8,868 nucleotides of DNA, taken from NCBI GenBank assembly GCA_937135995.1, contig CAKZOF010000386.1, positions 1 to 8,868 of the forward strand. The letters run 5' to 3'. The notes under the pieces were generated by a model. The model searched no databases, had not been told where the DNA came from, and saw nothing but the letters and a program-made list of their open reading frames with translations. Source of the DNA: an uncultured Pyrinomonas sp. Lineage in GTDB: Bacteria; Acidobacteriota; Blastocatellia; Pyrinomonadales; Pyrinomonadaceae. Below are positions 1 through 5,885 of the stretch, piece by piece. The stretch's first letter is position 1, and every line of letters begins with the position of its first letter. The translations under genes and the position numbers were made by a program.

Positions 1-1180
1 GGTCGCGCTCGCGTCGAACCGTCTCGGCCAAACGTTCGCGTCCATACTCTTCTCCCTCCTCGTTGGTCGCTTCGGTCAATCCGTCGGTGTAGAGCACCAA
101 GATCTGCCCGGGCGCGAGCGTCAAATAGTACTCGTAATAGCGCGCGTTGCCGAACATGCCGAGCGGTAGATCGCCCCGCTCGATGAAATGGGGCGTGCCG
201 TCCGCATCGAGCAGCAACGGCGGATTGTGTCCGGCGTTGGCATACGCGAGCGTTCTGTTGGTCGCATCGAGCACGCCATAGAAGGCGGTGACGAATTGAT
301 TATCCTCCACCGACTCGCAGAGCAGCGAGTTGACCTTCGCCATCGAGACGTTGGTCGCGTAGCCGACGTGAATCGCCGAACGCAGCGACGCGCGCAAAAA
401 AGCCATCAACAGCGCGGCCGGCACGCCTCTTCCCGAGGCATCAGCGATCACCAGTCCGAGTTGATCTTCGTAGATCTGAACGAAGTCGTAGTAGTCGCCG
501 GAAACCTGTTCGGAAGAGAAGTTATAGGCGCTGATGTCGAACCCTTCGATCTGAGGATGGCGCGCCGGCAGCAGTGCCAGTTGCACTTGTCGGGCGACTT
601 CGAGCTGCGCTTCGAGCCGCCGTTTCTCGACCAGTTCTTGATGAAGCATCGCCTTCTCGATGATGATCGCCACTTGCGAGGCGAGCAACATCAAGACCTG
701 CAGGTCATCTTCCGTGTAGGCGTTCGGTTCATCGCTTTCGAGATCGAAGACGCCGATCACCTCGTCGTTCGAGATGATCGGGGCGACCATCTCCGAGCGC
801 GTTCGTTCGCGGGCGTTGATGTAACGCGGATCGCGGCGCACGTCGGGCGAGATCACCGGCTCGCCCGTTTGCGCGACGTACCCGATGATCCCTTCGCCGG
901 CTTTGAGGCGAAGTTCCGTCAACTCTTCGATGTCGTAACCGCGCACGGCTTCGGCGTGAAAGATCATCTCGCCGTTGGCCGTGCGCCGCCCGTTGCGCTC
1001 GATGATGTAGATGCCCGCGGCATCGTAAGGGATGAGCGAGCCGAGTGTGTCCATGACGAGGTTGAGCACTTCGTTGACGTCGAGCGAACGGCTGATCTTC
1101 TTGGTGATGTCGAGCAGTAAGCGTAGCTTGTCGACGATGCTCAGTTCGGTCGCCAAACTCGATCTGTTCTCGTGGTTCAC
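1..1180 (-). CDS. GAF-domain SpoIIE-type PP2C serine phosphatase (RsbU-like), 3' end missing
   Basis: The protein is a probable cytosolic PP2C-type phosphatase of the RsbU/SpoIIE family, which dephosphorylate anti-sigma-factor antagonists in partner-switching pathways. A GAF sensor domain spans about residues 30-170 (AGEGIIGYVAQTGEPV, then VIGVFDLESDEPNAYTEDD). A short helical linker follows (RRLEAQLEVARQVQLALLP), then the SpoIIE domain from about residue 200. The metal-binding acidic motifs are visible: VSGDYYD, DASGRG (usually DVSGHG), and YTDGLTEA near the edge. About 393 codons are present and the stop lies beyond base 1. I chose the GTG at 1180 because AGGTGA lies 7 bases upstream. An in-frame ATG at 1210 overlaps the upstream stop as ATGA but has no Shine-Dalgarno site; it would add 10 residues and imply translational coupling. 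It is the last visible gene of the minus-strand operon. The family call is firm, the partner unknown. Confidence 0.93.
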   Translation of the reverse strand, partial: MNHENRSSLATELSIVDKLRLLLDITKKISRSLDVNEVLNLVMDTLGSLIPYDAAGIYIIERNGRRTANGEMIFHAEAVRGYDIEELTELRLKAGEGIIGYVAQTGEPVISPDVRRDPRYINARERTRSEMVAPIISNDEVIGVFDLESDEPNAYTEDDLQVLMLLASQVAIIIEKAMLHQELVEKRRLEAQLEVARQVQLALLPARHPQIEGFDISAYNFSSEQVSGDYYDFVQIYEDQLGLVIADASGRGVPAALLMAFLRASLRSAIHVGYATNVSMAKVNSLLCESVEDNQFVTAFYGVLDATNRTLAYANAGHNPPLLLDADGTPHFIERGDLPLGMFGNARYYEYYLTLAPGQILVLYTDGLTEATNEEGEEYGRERLAETVRRERD

Positions 1181-1206
1181 GGTTCTGTCACCTCGTCGTG
1201 CCAAAG

Positions 1207-2361
1207 TCATAGATTATAGCCCGTGCGCTCGCTCGGCGGCCACTCTCCGGCTTCTTGCCGATCGAGCGCCGCTTCGGTGAGCAGCGCCAGTTCCAGTGCG
1301 GCGGACGGCCGTTGACGGAAAAAGTCGTTGACATCCGAGGGCAGAAAAAGGGTCGTCAGCGGTAGACGGCGCGCGCTGAACATCTCACGATAGCGAGCGA
1401 CCGCGCGTCTTCCCGCTTGGTCCGGATCGAGCAGCGCGATGGTGCGGAAGCGCCCAAGCAACGCGATCCATTCCTCTTTGAGTCCGCCCGCGCCGACCAA
1501 GCCGACGGCGGCAAAGTCGTGCGTCAGCAGCGTGAGCGTGTCGGTGAAGCCTTCCACCAGATAGACCACCGCACCGCTCGCAAGATCGTTCAACAGATCG
1601 ACGTTGTAAAGCGCCGGAACGTTGCCACGCATGTTGTGCCAGCGCGGCTCGATGCCGGAGGCGATGGCGCGCGCTTGCAGGTAGCGCGCGCGCCCTTCGA
1701 CGACGAAAGGAAAGAGAAGCCGGTGGCGGTAAAAGGTCAGATGCGCCCGGCGGTTGAACAATCCGCTTCGTTGCAGCTCTCCGAGCGAGAACTCCGCGCG
1801 CAGCCTCTCCATGACGCGACGGTATGCGCGGCGCGGAAAATAGGTCACGCCCGCACGCCGCGCCGCTTCCGGCGAGATCGCGCGTCGCGCTAGATACCTC
1901 AATCCTTCGGTTTGATCTTCCGCGCGACAGATGGCGAGAAATCGTTCGCAGATCGTCGCCAAACGCTCGGCGTCGAGTGGTTCTGCCCGTTCCGTGTCGA
2001 CGTCCGGCGCGGCGCGAAAAGCCAGCGGCAGCTGCCGTCCGTCGAGGCCGAGCTGTGACGCCATCTCACGCACGGCTTGGGCGAACGTCACGCCGTGCAT
2101 GAGTTCGTAGAAACGTATGGCGTCGCCGCCTTCGTCGCGCGAAAAGCAATGGAACAGGCCGCGAACCAGATCGACCGAAAGGCTCGGGCGCCCGCGTCCG
2201 CTGTGGCCGTGCGAAGGGATGGGGCAGCGGGCTTGAAGGCGAGATCCGCAAACGCGCGCCGTCGGGCAGTAGCGAAGGTAGAAGTCGCGGTGATCGAGCG
2301 CGCCCTTGATCGCGTCGCGTAGCTCTTCGAGAGTGGCTTTCTCTTGCGGCTTGCGTGACAT
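1207..2361 (-). CDS. Short DnaG-type primase-like protein (CHC2 zinc finger + Toprim)
   Basis: A 384-residue protein with DnaG-primase architecture but without the C-terminal helicase-binding region of replicative DnaG (about 600 residues). A CHC2-like zinc region spans residues about 40-107 (RCPIPSHGH, GLFHCFSRDEGGDAI), followed by the RNA-polymerase-type core (SGLFNRRAHLTFYRHRLLFP). The Toprim fold spans about 265-345, with acidic residues at E270 (VEGFTD) and D312/D314 (LDPDQAGRRA). The zinc motif is odd: the first pair is Cys46 with His51 or His53, and the usual CFxC has become CFSR, so the fourth ligand is lost at residue 75. The ATG at 2361 precedes the first recognisable conserved sequence. 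No clear Shine-Dalgarno site is seen, and the frame stays open upstream as low-quality Arg/Ala-rich sequence. A gap of 76 bases separates it from the ImmA/IrrE-like gene. The likely role is an accessory or element-encoded primase; it could also be a Toprim nuclease. Confidence 0.85.
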   Translation of the reverse strand: MSRKPQEKATLEELRDAIKGALDHRDFYLRYCPTARVCGSRLQARCPIPSHGHSGRGRPSLSVDLVRGLFHCFSRDEGGDAIRFYELMHGVTFAQAVREMASQLGLDGRQLPLAFRAAPDVDTERAEPLDAERLATICERFLAICRAEDQTEGLRYLARRAISPEAARRAGVTYFPRRAYRRVMERLRAEFSLGELQRSGLFNRRAHLTFYRHRLLFPFVVEGRARYLQARAIASGIEPRWHNMRGNVPALYNVDLLNDLASGAVVYLVEGFTDTLTLLTHDFAAVGLVGAGGLKEEWIALLGRFRTIALLDPDQAGRRAVARYREMFSARRLPLTTLFLPSDVNDFFRQRPSAALELALLTEAALDRQEAGEWPPSERTGYNL

Positions 2362-2437
2362 GACGCCACGGTGCCCGAACGGCTTGCCAGCGGCGGCGGC
2401 GCGGAGTGGGGTAAGTTGTGCCCGGGTGCGTCCGCGC

Positions 2438-3076
2438 CTACGGGGCGTTGTGTGCTTGTCGGCGCGCTTCGGCGCGCTGCTGGCGCTCGCGATATTCGGC
2501 CCACAGGCGCGTGACCTTGAGCCGGTATTCGACCAGCTCGCGGCTGACGTTGAAGTGGCGCGCGATTTTGGCGACTGAATCGCCCCGGCGCACGAAGCGG
2601 CGAAGCGCGGCAAAGGGGACCAGCGCCGCTGCGCCGACGGCATAGGCTGCCTCTTCGTCCTGCGGGTTGTAGTCGCGCGCGACAAGCCGTCCGCCGTTGC
2701 CCTGATCGATCACGGCCAGACGGTTCGCCTTGTGTCCCAAAAAGACGTGGCACACCTCTTCCATCAACGTCGCGTTGTTACGCTGTGCGCCGTGTTTCGG
2801 GTTGAGGATCACCAAACGCCAGCCGTTGGGCAGCGGACGCGAGCAGGTGCCGCCAGACCACGCTTCGACCCCTTCGCCGAGCAGGTGGGCGCGCGCCTGC
2901 GGCGAAAGCCCTTGGATCTGATCGAAATCGATCACCAAGAGCTTGGCGAAACGGGCGAGCGCAAAAGGGTCGAGCGGCTCTTCGGGGCGACGCAACCCGG
3001 CGAACTCGCGCAGGCCGAGCGCGAGCAGTTCGTATCGCCTGCCTTTGGTCGTGGGTGGGAGCGCCGACTCTCGCAC
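2438..3076 (-). CDS. ImmA/IrrE-like (DUF955) protein with C-terminal helix-turn-helix
   Basis: A 212-residue protein resembling ImmA/IrrE metallopeptidases, which cleave partner XRE-family repressors to induce phage, ICE or damage-response genes. The centre carries LMEEVCHVFLGHKANRL (residues 104-120), which aligns with the family's HExxHxxxGH core. Glu106 stands where the first zinc-binding His is expected; Glu107, His110 and His115 are kept. A downstream Glu pair (DEEAAYAVGAAALVP, E141/E142) matches the third metal ligand. A helix-turn-helix follows (SVAKIARHFNVSRELVEYRL, about 167-186), a usual family position, then a basic helical tail. The start is the GTG at 3076, the only plausible start in the open frame. 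It has no Shine-Dalgarno site and lies 7 bases after a TATAAT. It lies downstream of the XRE gene but has its own promoter after that gene's terminator. The family call is good; activity is uncertain because of the altered motif. Confidence 0.82.
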   Translation of the reverse strand: MRESALPPTTKGRRYELLALGLREFAGLRRPEEPLDPFALARFAKLLVIDFDQIQGLSPQARAHLLGEGVEAWSGGTCSRPLPNGWRLVILNPKHGAQRNNATLMEEVCHVFLGHKANRLAVIDQGNGGRLVARDYNPQDEEAAYAVGAAALVPFAALRRFVRRGDSVAKIARHFNVSRELVEYRLKVTRLWAEYRERQQRAEARRQAHNAP

Positions 3077-3083
3077 GGCGAAG

Positions 3084-3112
3084 ATTATACGATAGCTCGC
3101 GGCGCCGAAGAA
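3084..3112 (-). promoter_or_regulatory. Candidate promoter for the ImmA/IrrE-like gene
   Basis: On the minus strand a perfect TATAAT lies at 3089-3084. The hexamer 17 bases upstream (TTCTTC, 3112-3107) matches the -35 consensus poorly, and an 8-base palindrome CGGCGCCG (3100-3107) touches it. Transcription would be expected to start about 7 bases past the -10, at the GTG itself, so the mRNA could be leaderless. This position is inferred from spacing only. Confidence 0.5.
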
Positions 3113-3120
3113 GATAGTGG

Positions 3121-3154
3121 AATAAAGCCAACCGACCCGACGTGCCGGTTGGCT
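3121..3154 (-). terminator. Intrinsic terminator of the XRE regulator gene
   Basis: A perfect 9-base-pair stem (AGCCAACCG at 3154-3146 with CGGTTGGCT at 3134-3126) with an 11-base loop is followed on the minus strand by TTATT. It begins 34 bases after the XRE stop codon. The T tract is short, so some read-through into the downstream operon is possible. Confidence 0.75.
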
Positions 3155-3187
3155 CCAATGCTGCTTCTGCGGGAAGGATCTTCGATG

Positions 3188-3604
3188 TTACCGGCGTCGC
3201 CGCGACGACGTGCCGTCGCTTTTTGCCGTCTGGCTGCTGAACTGCGCATAGGCGACGCGAAACAGCTCGGCCAACGCCTGCGCCGTCTCCGGCGTCAAGT
3301 TGCGGTCAGCGCGCAAGTGTGCCTCGACGATGTCGGGCGTCGCCTCTTGCGGGAAATAGACCACAGGCTTGGCCTCTTCGCCCGACATGATGCGCTCGAC
3401 GGGCATGTTCAGCCAGCGCGTCAGACGCGCGATGTTGTCGGTGTCGGGCGTGCCGGTGCCGTTTTCAATGCGTGACAGAGTCGAAGCCGAAACTCCCGTC
3501 TCGTTGGCCACATCGCGCAAGCTCAAGCCGAGCTGCTCACGGCGACGGCGAATGGCGCGTCCGAGTTCGATCGTGTTGACTAAGCTCTTAGATGATCGGG
3601 CCAT
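3188..3604 (-). CDS. XRE-family transcriptional regulator
   Basis: A 138-residue DNA-binding protein. The N-terminal Cro/C1-type helix-turn-helix spans about residues 15-70 (LGRAIRRRREQLGLSLRDVA, SASTLSRIENGTGTPD). The C-terminal segment about 89-123 (IVEAHLRADRNLTPETAQAL) is helical and likely mediates oligomerisation or partner contact. The tail is Arg-rich. The start is the ATG at 3604, preceded by AAAGGAGG about 10 bases upstream; the frame is open further upstream but that part is the leader. It is the probable repressor of the divergent operon and perhaps of itself, since the shared intergenic region carries a palindrome overlapping a promoter. It is encoded just upstream of an ImmA/IrrE-like protein, the usual partner class for such repressors. 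The C-terminus does not resemble that of Deinococcus DdrO as I recall it. Confidence 0.92.
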   Translation of the reverse strand: MARSSKSLVNTIELGRAIRRRREQLGLSLRDVANETGVSASTLSRIENGTGTPDTDNIARLTRWLNMPVERIMSGEEAKPVVYFPQEATPDIVEAHLRADRNLTPETAQALAELFRVAYAQFSSQTAKSDGTSSRRRR

Positions 3605-3675
3605 CTCTTTGCTGCCTCCTTTGGGGCGAGCGCGGTTTTGGTGAAAAACCACGTTGGTGCTCGCCACGCCCGGAG

Positions 3676-3704
3676 AAGATAGCAAAATTCCTTCCCACTT
3701 GCAA
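3676..3704 (-). promoter_or_regulatory. Promoter of the XRE regulator gene
   Basis: On the minus strand: -35 TTGCAA (3704-3699), a spacer of exactly 17 bases, and -10 TATCTT (3681-3676) preceded by TGC, an extended -10 element. It would give a leader of roughly 65 bases before the ATG at 3604. The leader holds an imperfect palindrome (GGTTTT/AAAACC, 3634-3650). Confidence 0.75.
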
Positions 3705-3719
3705 GACTCCGTTTCGGAC

Positions 3720-3748
3720 TTGCAACGGAGCGAAGGTTATGGTACATT
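3720..3748 (+). promoter_or_regulatory. Promoter of the SWIM-Rad52 operon
   Basis: -35 TTGCAA (3720-3725), a 17-base spacer, and -10 TACATT (3743-3748) with an upstream TGG (extended -10). It mirrors the opposing promoter: same -35 hexamer, same spacing, with the two -35s separated by 15 bases that contain the small palindrome TCCGTTTCGGA (3708-3718). Start of transcription is expected near 3755, inside the adjacent operator palindrome. Confidence 0.78.
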
Positions 3749-3764
3749 GTTTCACGCATGAAAC
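3749..3764 (+). promoter_or_regulatory. Palindromic operator candidate
   Basis: GTTTCACGCATGAAAC is a perfect inverted repeat of 6-base arms around CGCA. It begins at the base after the plus-strand -10 and covers the expected transcription start, a classic repressor position. The divergently encoded XRE protein is the obvious candidate to bind it. I saw no second full copy in the window; the half-site TTTCAC recurs in the XRE leader palindrome near 3634-3650. Confidence 0.68.
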
Positions 3765-3826
3765 GAAGCGGCCGCTGCAAAGCGGCACGCGGTACCAAGG
3801 GACGAGAAAAGGAAGGCGACACGTGA
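3758..3826 (+). CDS. Candidate leader peptide of 22 residues
   Basis: A short ORF starts at an ATG only about 3 bases past the predicted transcription start and would encode a very basic peptide (MKRSGRCKAARGTKGREKEG, then DT). Its TGA overlaps the GTG of the next gene as GTGA, the arrangement of translationally coupled genes. Within it, 3771-3786 forms a 6-base-pair stem (GCCGCT/AGCGGC) closed by the GNRA tetraloop GCAA. There is no Shine-Dalgarno site, so translation would have to be leaderless. It may simply be leader RNA. Confidence 0.3.
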   Translation: MKRSGRCKAARGTKGREKEGDT

Positions 3827-4005
3827 GCAACGAATACATCTGGGAGACCTTCGACACGCTTTTCAAGACGGTCCACCGCCAAGGACGGCGGGTGGCTGAA
3901 CTCGAAGCGCGCGTCGCCGATCTGGAACGGCGCCTGCGCAAGACGCTCGATGCCGAGCGGCTAGACGACGTGACCGAACCGCTGCCCGCTGAACGCGCGG
4001 CATAG
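3823..4005 (+). CDS. Small coiled-coil protein, first gene of the Rad52 operon
   Basis: A 60-residue protein of unknown function starting at GTG 3823, with AAGGAAGG about 6 bases upstream. The N-terminal part has aromatic residues (SNEYIWETFDTLFKTV). Residues about 20-42 form a regular heptad-like charged helix (GRRVAELEARVADLERRLRK) suited to a short coiled coil, so it probably dimerises or docks on a partner. The C-terminus is acidic and Pro/Ala-rich. The gap to the next gene is 28 bases and contains that gene's ribosome site, so the two are surely co-transcribed. I do not recognise a family. The longer open frame upstream runs through the promoter region and is not real. Confidence 0.72.
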   Translation: MSNEYIWETFDTLFKTVHRQGRRVAELEARVADLERRLRKTLDAERLDDVTEPLPAERAA

Positions 4006-4033
4006 GGTCTTGGCGAAAGGAGGAGGAAGCGTC

Positions 4034-5257
4034 ATGGAGACGGCAACCAGGGCGAACAAACAAGCGATCTTGCGTGACAAGCGCGCGCGTGGTCTGGTGG
4101 CGATGGGCTTGGTCAAGCGCGAGGGTGATCGGTTCCGCGTACAATCTCCGTCGCTACGCGGGCGGAGGGCTGCGCACGAGGTTTGGCGCGACGAAATGGG
4201 CAAGGTCCGTTGTTCGTGCCTCGAGTACGAGGAGCAGTCGGCGCAGGATCCCACTTTCCGGTGCGAGCACATTCTCGCCGTCAAACATGCGCTCTTGGCG
4301 CAGCACGCAGACAAAGGCGCGCCGTCGGTTGATGGTGGTGCGCCCGAAGTTTCGGCTGCGCGCGCAGCCGAAGGAGAAGCAGCGGCGGCAACGACCAACA
4401 CGCACGAGACCGCATCCGAGAAGCGCGCCGAGCGCTTCGAACGGGAGCGACGCCAACAAGAGCACTCGCTTGCGGAACACCAAGAGAGAAAGGAGCAGAC
4501 CATGAAGAAGAACGAACAGACCGCCAAGGTCGCCGAAGCGACCGAACAGATTGCACACGCCTCGGCCCACTCTGCGACCGAGGAGCCGCGCCAAGAGGAG
4601 CATGGGGCGAGTGTCGTCCCGCTCTCTTTCGCACAGACGCTGCGCGCGCTGCGCCAACCGATCGATCCGAAGTTGATCAAACAGCGTGAAGGTTGGCGCG
4701 ATCAGTACGGCAACGTCCACATGGTGGAGTACGTCGAGTGGCACACGGTGGCCGACATCCTCGACCGCATCGCCCCGACGTGGTCGCACGCCGTGCGCTC
4801 GATCACGCAGATCGGCGACATGGTCGCCGTGGTCGCCGCTATCACCATCGATGGCGTGACGCGCGAGGGTGTCGGCACCGGCACGGCTGACAACGAGACA
4901 GGCATTAAAAAGGCTGAGCACGATGCGTTGAAGCGCGCGGCGATCAAGTTCGGCATCGCGCGCGAACTCTACCAACGCGAATCGGAAGTGATCGAGCGGA
5001 CCGGAGCTGGTCCACAGCCCGGCGATTTCCCGCGCGATCCGCTCGCCAAGACCATGGCCGATCTGGTCACGCCGCGACAGTTGGGGATGATTCGCGCGCT
5101 GGCACGCGAGGCGGGCATCGATCCTGACGACGAGTGCCAAGCGGTGCTCGGCTGTCGCGTGGAAGAACTGTCCAAGCGTGCGGCTTCGAGCCTGATCGAT
5201 CATCTCAAGCGTCTGCCGCAAGCGACGACGGCCGAAGTCGTGCGTCGTGCGAGCTGA
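4034..5257 (+). CDS. SWIM zinc finger fused to Rad52-family single-strand annealing protein
   Basis: A 407-residue protein with three parts. Residues about 45-90 are a SWIM zinc finger, CxC...CxH (C60, C62, C77, H79: RCSCLEYEE, FRCEHILAVKHAL). Residues about 95-195 are a low-complexity Ala/Glu/Lys/Gln-rich linker. Residues about 198-318 resemble the Rad52/Rad22 annealing core, including the bacterial DdrA-like and phage recombinase group (GWRDQYGNVHMVEYVEWHTV, TREGVGTGTADNETGIKKAE, HDALKRAAIKFGIARELYQ). A C-terminal helical domain (about 345-395, TPRQLGMIRALAREAGID) is typical of such annealases. Members bind single-stranded DNA ends and anneal complementary strands in recombination and repair. 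The ATG at 4034 has AAGGAGGAGG 6 bases upstream; the TTG at 4010 lies before that ribosome site. A second ribosome site and ATG inside the linker (4502) could yield the Rad52 part alone. Confidence 0.87.
   Translation: METATRANKQAILRDKRARGLVAMGLVKREGDRFRVQSPSLRGRRAAHEVWRDEMGKVRCSCLEYEEQSAQDPTFRCEHILAVKHALLAQHADKGAPSVDGGAPEVSAARAAEGEAAAATTNTHETASEKRAERFERERRQQEHSLAEHQERKEQTMKKNEQTAKVAEATEQIAHASAHSATEEPRQEEHGASVVPLSFAQTLRALRQPIDPKLIKQREGWRDQYGNVHMVEYVEWHTVADILDRIAPTWSHAVRSITQIGDMVAVVAAITIDGVTREGVGTGTADNETGIKKAEHDALKRAAIKFGIARELYQRESEVIERTGAGPQPGDFPRDPLAKTMADLVTPRQLGMIRALAREAGIDPDDECQAVLGCRVEELSKRAASSLIDHLKRLPQATTAEVVRRAS
4486..4504 (+). promoter_or_regulatory. Internal ribosome binding site and start codon for a Rad52-only product
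   Basis: GAGAAAGGAG lies 6 bases before an in-frame ATG (4502) within the linker, followed by AAGAAGAAC, the A-rich beginning typical of genuine starts. Initiation here would give a separate 251-residue protein (codon 157 onward) with the Rad52 core and C-terminal domain but no SWIM finger. Confidence 0.6.
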
Positions 5258-5279
5258 TGGAATCGAGGAGCGAACTAAG

Positions 5280-5783
5280 ATGACCACCGAAGAAGTGCTC
5301 GAACGAGAACTGAGTCTGTTCTCCATCGAGACGGCCGACGAAACGAAAGAGACTCACCGCACCGACCCGGAAGGTGCGCTAGCGGCGCGGACCAAAAAGG
5401 AGCGCATACTGGAGCTGTACGGCGCAGGGATTACGGACGTGGCCGAGATCGCGCGCCGAACGCCAGCGCGCCCGAGCTACGTCGCGCAAGTGCTGCAATC
5501 GGCCGGACTGCTCGACGGCTACTTCGACCTTTACACGACGACGGCGCGTGAGCAGAACATCTACTCGCGCTTTTTCCGCAACGTCCTGTCGTTTAAGTCA
5601 GTCGAAGCGGCGCGCGAGTCGGTCCGCAAGATAGATCGCCTCTACAACTACTTCGAACGCATGGGCGACCGCGCCGGTCAACACCAAGCGATGGTGCTCG
5701 CTTTGACGGGCAAGAACCGCGCTCGCTGGAGCGGCAAAGTCGAAGAGGCGAAAGTCTTCGATGAGTGGCTCGCGACCCACTGA
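5280..5783 (+). CDS. Helix-turn-helix protein of unknown function, last gene of the Rad52 operon
   Basis: A 167-residue protein starting at ATG 5280, with GAGGAG 9 bases upstream and 22 bases after the Rad52 stop. The N-terminus (1-38) is acidic and probably disordered. Residues about 39-78 form a helix-turn-helix like those of resolvases or sigma region 4 (KKERILELYGAGITDVAEIA, RRTPARPSYVAQVLQSAGLL). The rest is an all-helical domain with many aromatic and charged residues (YFDLYTTTAREQNIYSRFFR, RLYNYFERMGDRAGQHQAMV, ending VFDEWLATH). The well-formed domain suggests a conserved family, but I cannot name it. Its place after an annealase suggests DNA binding linked to recombination, or regulation of the module. 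A strong terminator follows 65 bases later. Confidence 0.8.
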   Translation: MTTEEVLERELSLFSIETADETKETHRTDPEGALAARTKKERILELYGAGITDVAEIARRTPARPSYVAQVLQSAGLLDGYFDLYTTTAREQNIYSRFFRNVLSFKSVEAARESVRKIDRLYNYFERMGDRAGQHQAMVLALTGKNRARWSGKVEEAKVFDEWLATH

Positions 5784-5848
5784 GCGGGTCCACTCAGCGA
5801 AAGAAGCCGGACTCCAACGTCTGGCAAGAACGAGCAAGGGTAGGGAAA

Positions 5849-5885
5849 AAAGGTGGGCGTAAGAGAATGCCCACCTTTCTTTTTT
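5849..5885 (+). terminator. Intrinsic terminator of the Rad52 operon
   Basis: A perfect 10-base-pair stem AAAGGTGGGC/GCCCACCTTT with a 10-base loop is followed by CTTTTTT. The six A residues on the left give it some activity in the other direction. Confidence 0.93.

Noticed and set aside
188..1120. A 310-codon plus-strand ORF
   Set aside because: It is the antisense shadow of the GAF-SpoIIE gene, whose motifs are read on the minus strand.
2362..2685. N-terminal extension of the primase-like protein
   Set aside because: The frame is open, but the Arg/Ala/Ser-rich sequence overlaps the end of the upstream gene and looks like an out-of-frame reading of it.
3749..3764. The Deinococcus radiation/desiccation response motif
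   Set aside because: The palindrome sits in a similar promoter position, but its sequence (GTTTCA/TGAAAC arms) does not match the RDRM consensus as I recall it.
3592..3822. N-terminal extension of the 60-residue protein
   Set aside because: It would run through the XRE start and both divergent promoters; GTG 3823 has a good ribosome site.
4154..5326. A 390-codon minus-strand ORF opposite the SWIM-Rad52 gene
   Set aside because: Its translation is Arg/Leu-rich without recognisable motifs, and the plus strand encodes clear SWIM and Rad52 motifs with good ribosome sites.
3188..5783. A complete integrated phage or mobile element
   Set aside because: No integrase, transposase, structural genes, terminal repeats or attachment site are visible; a phage ancestry remains possible but is not shown.
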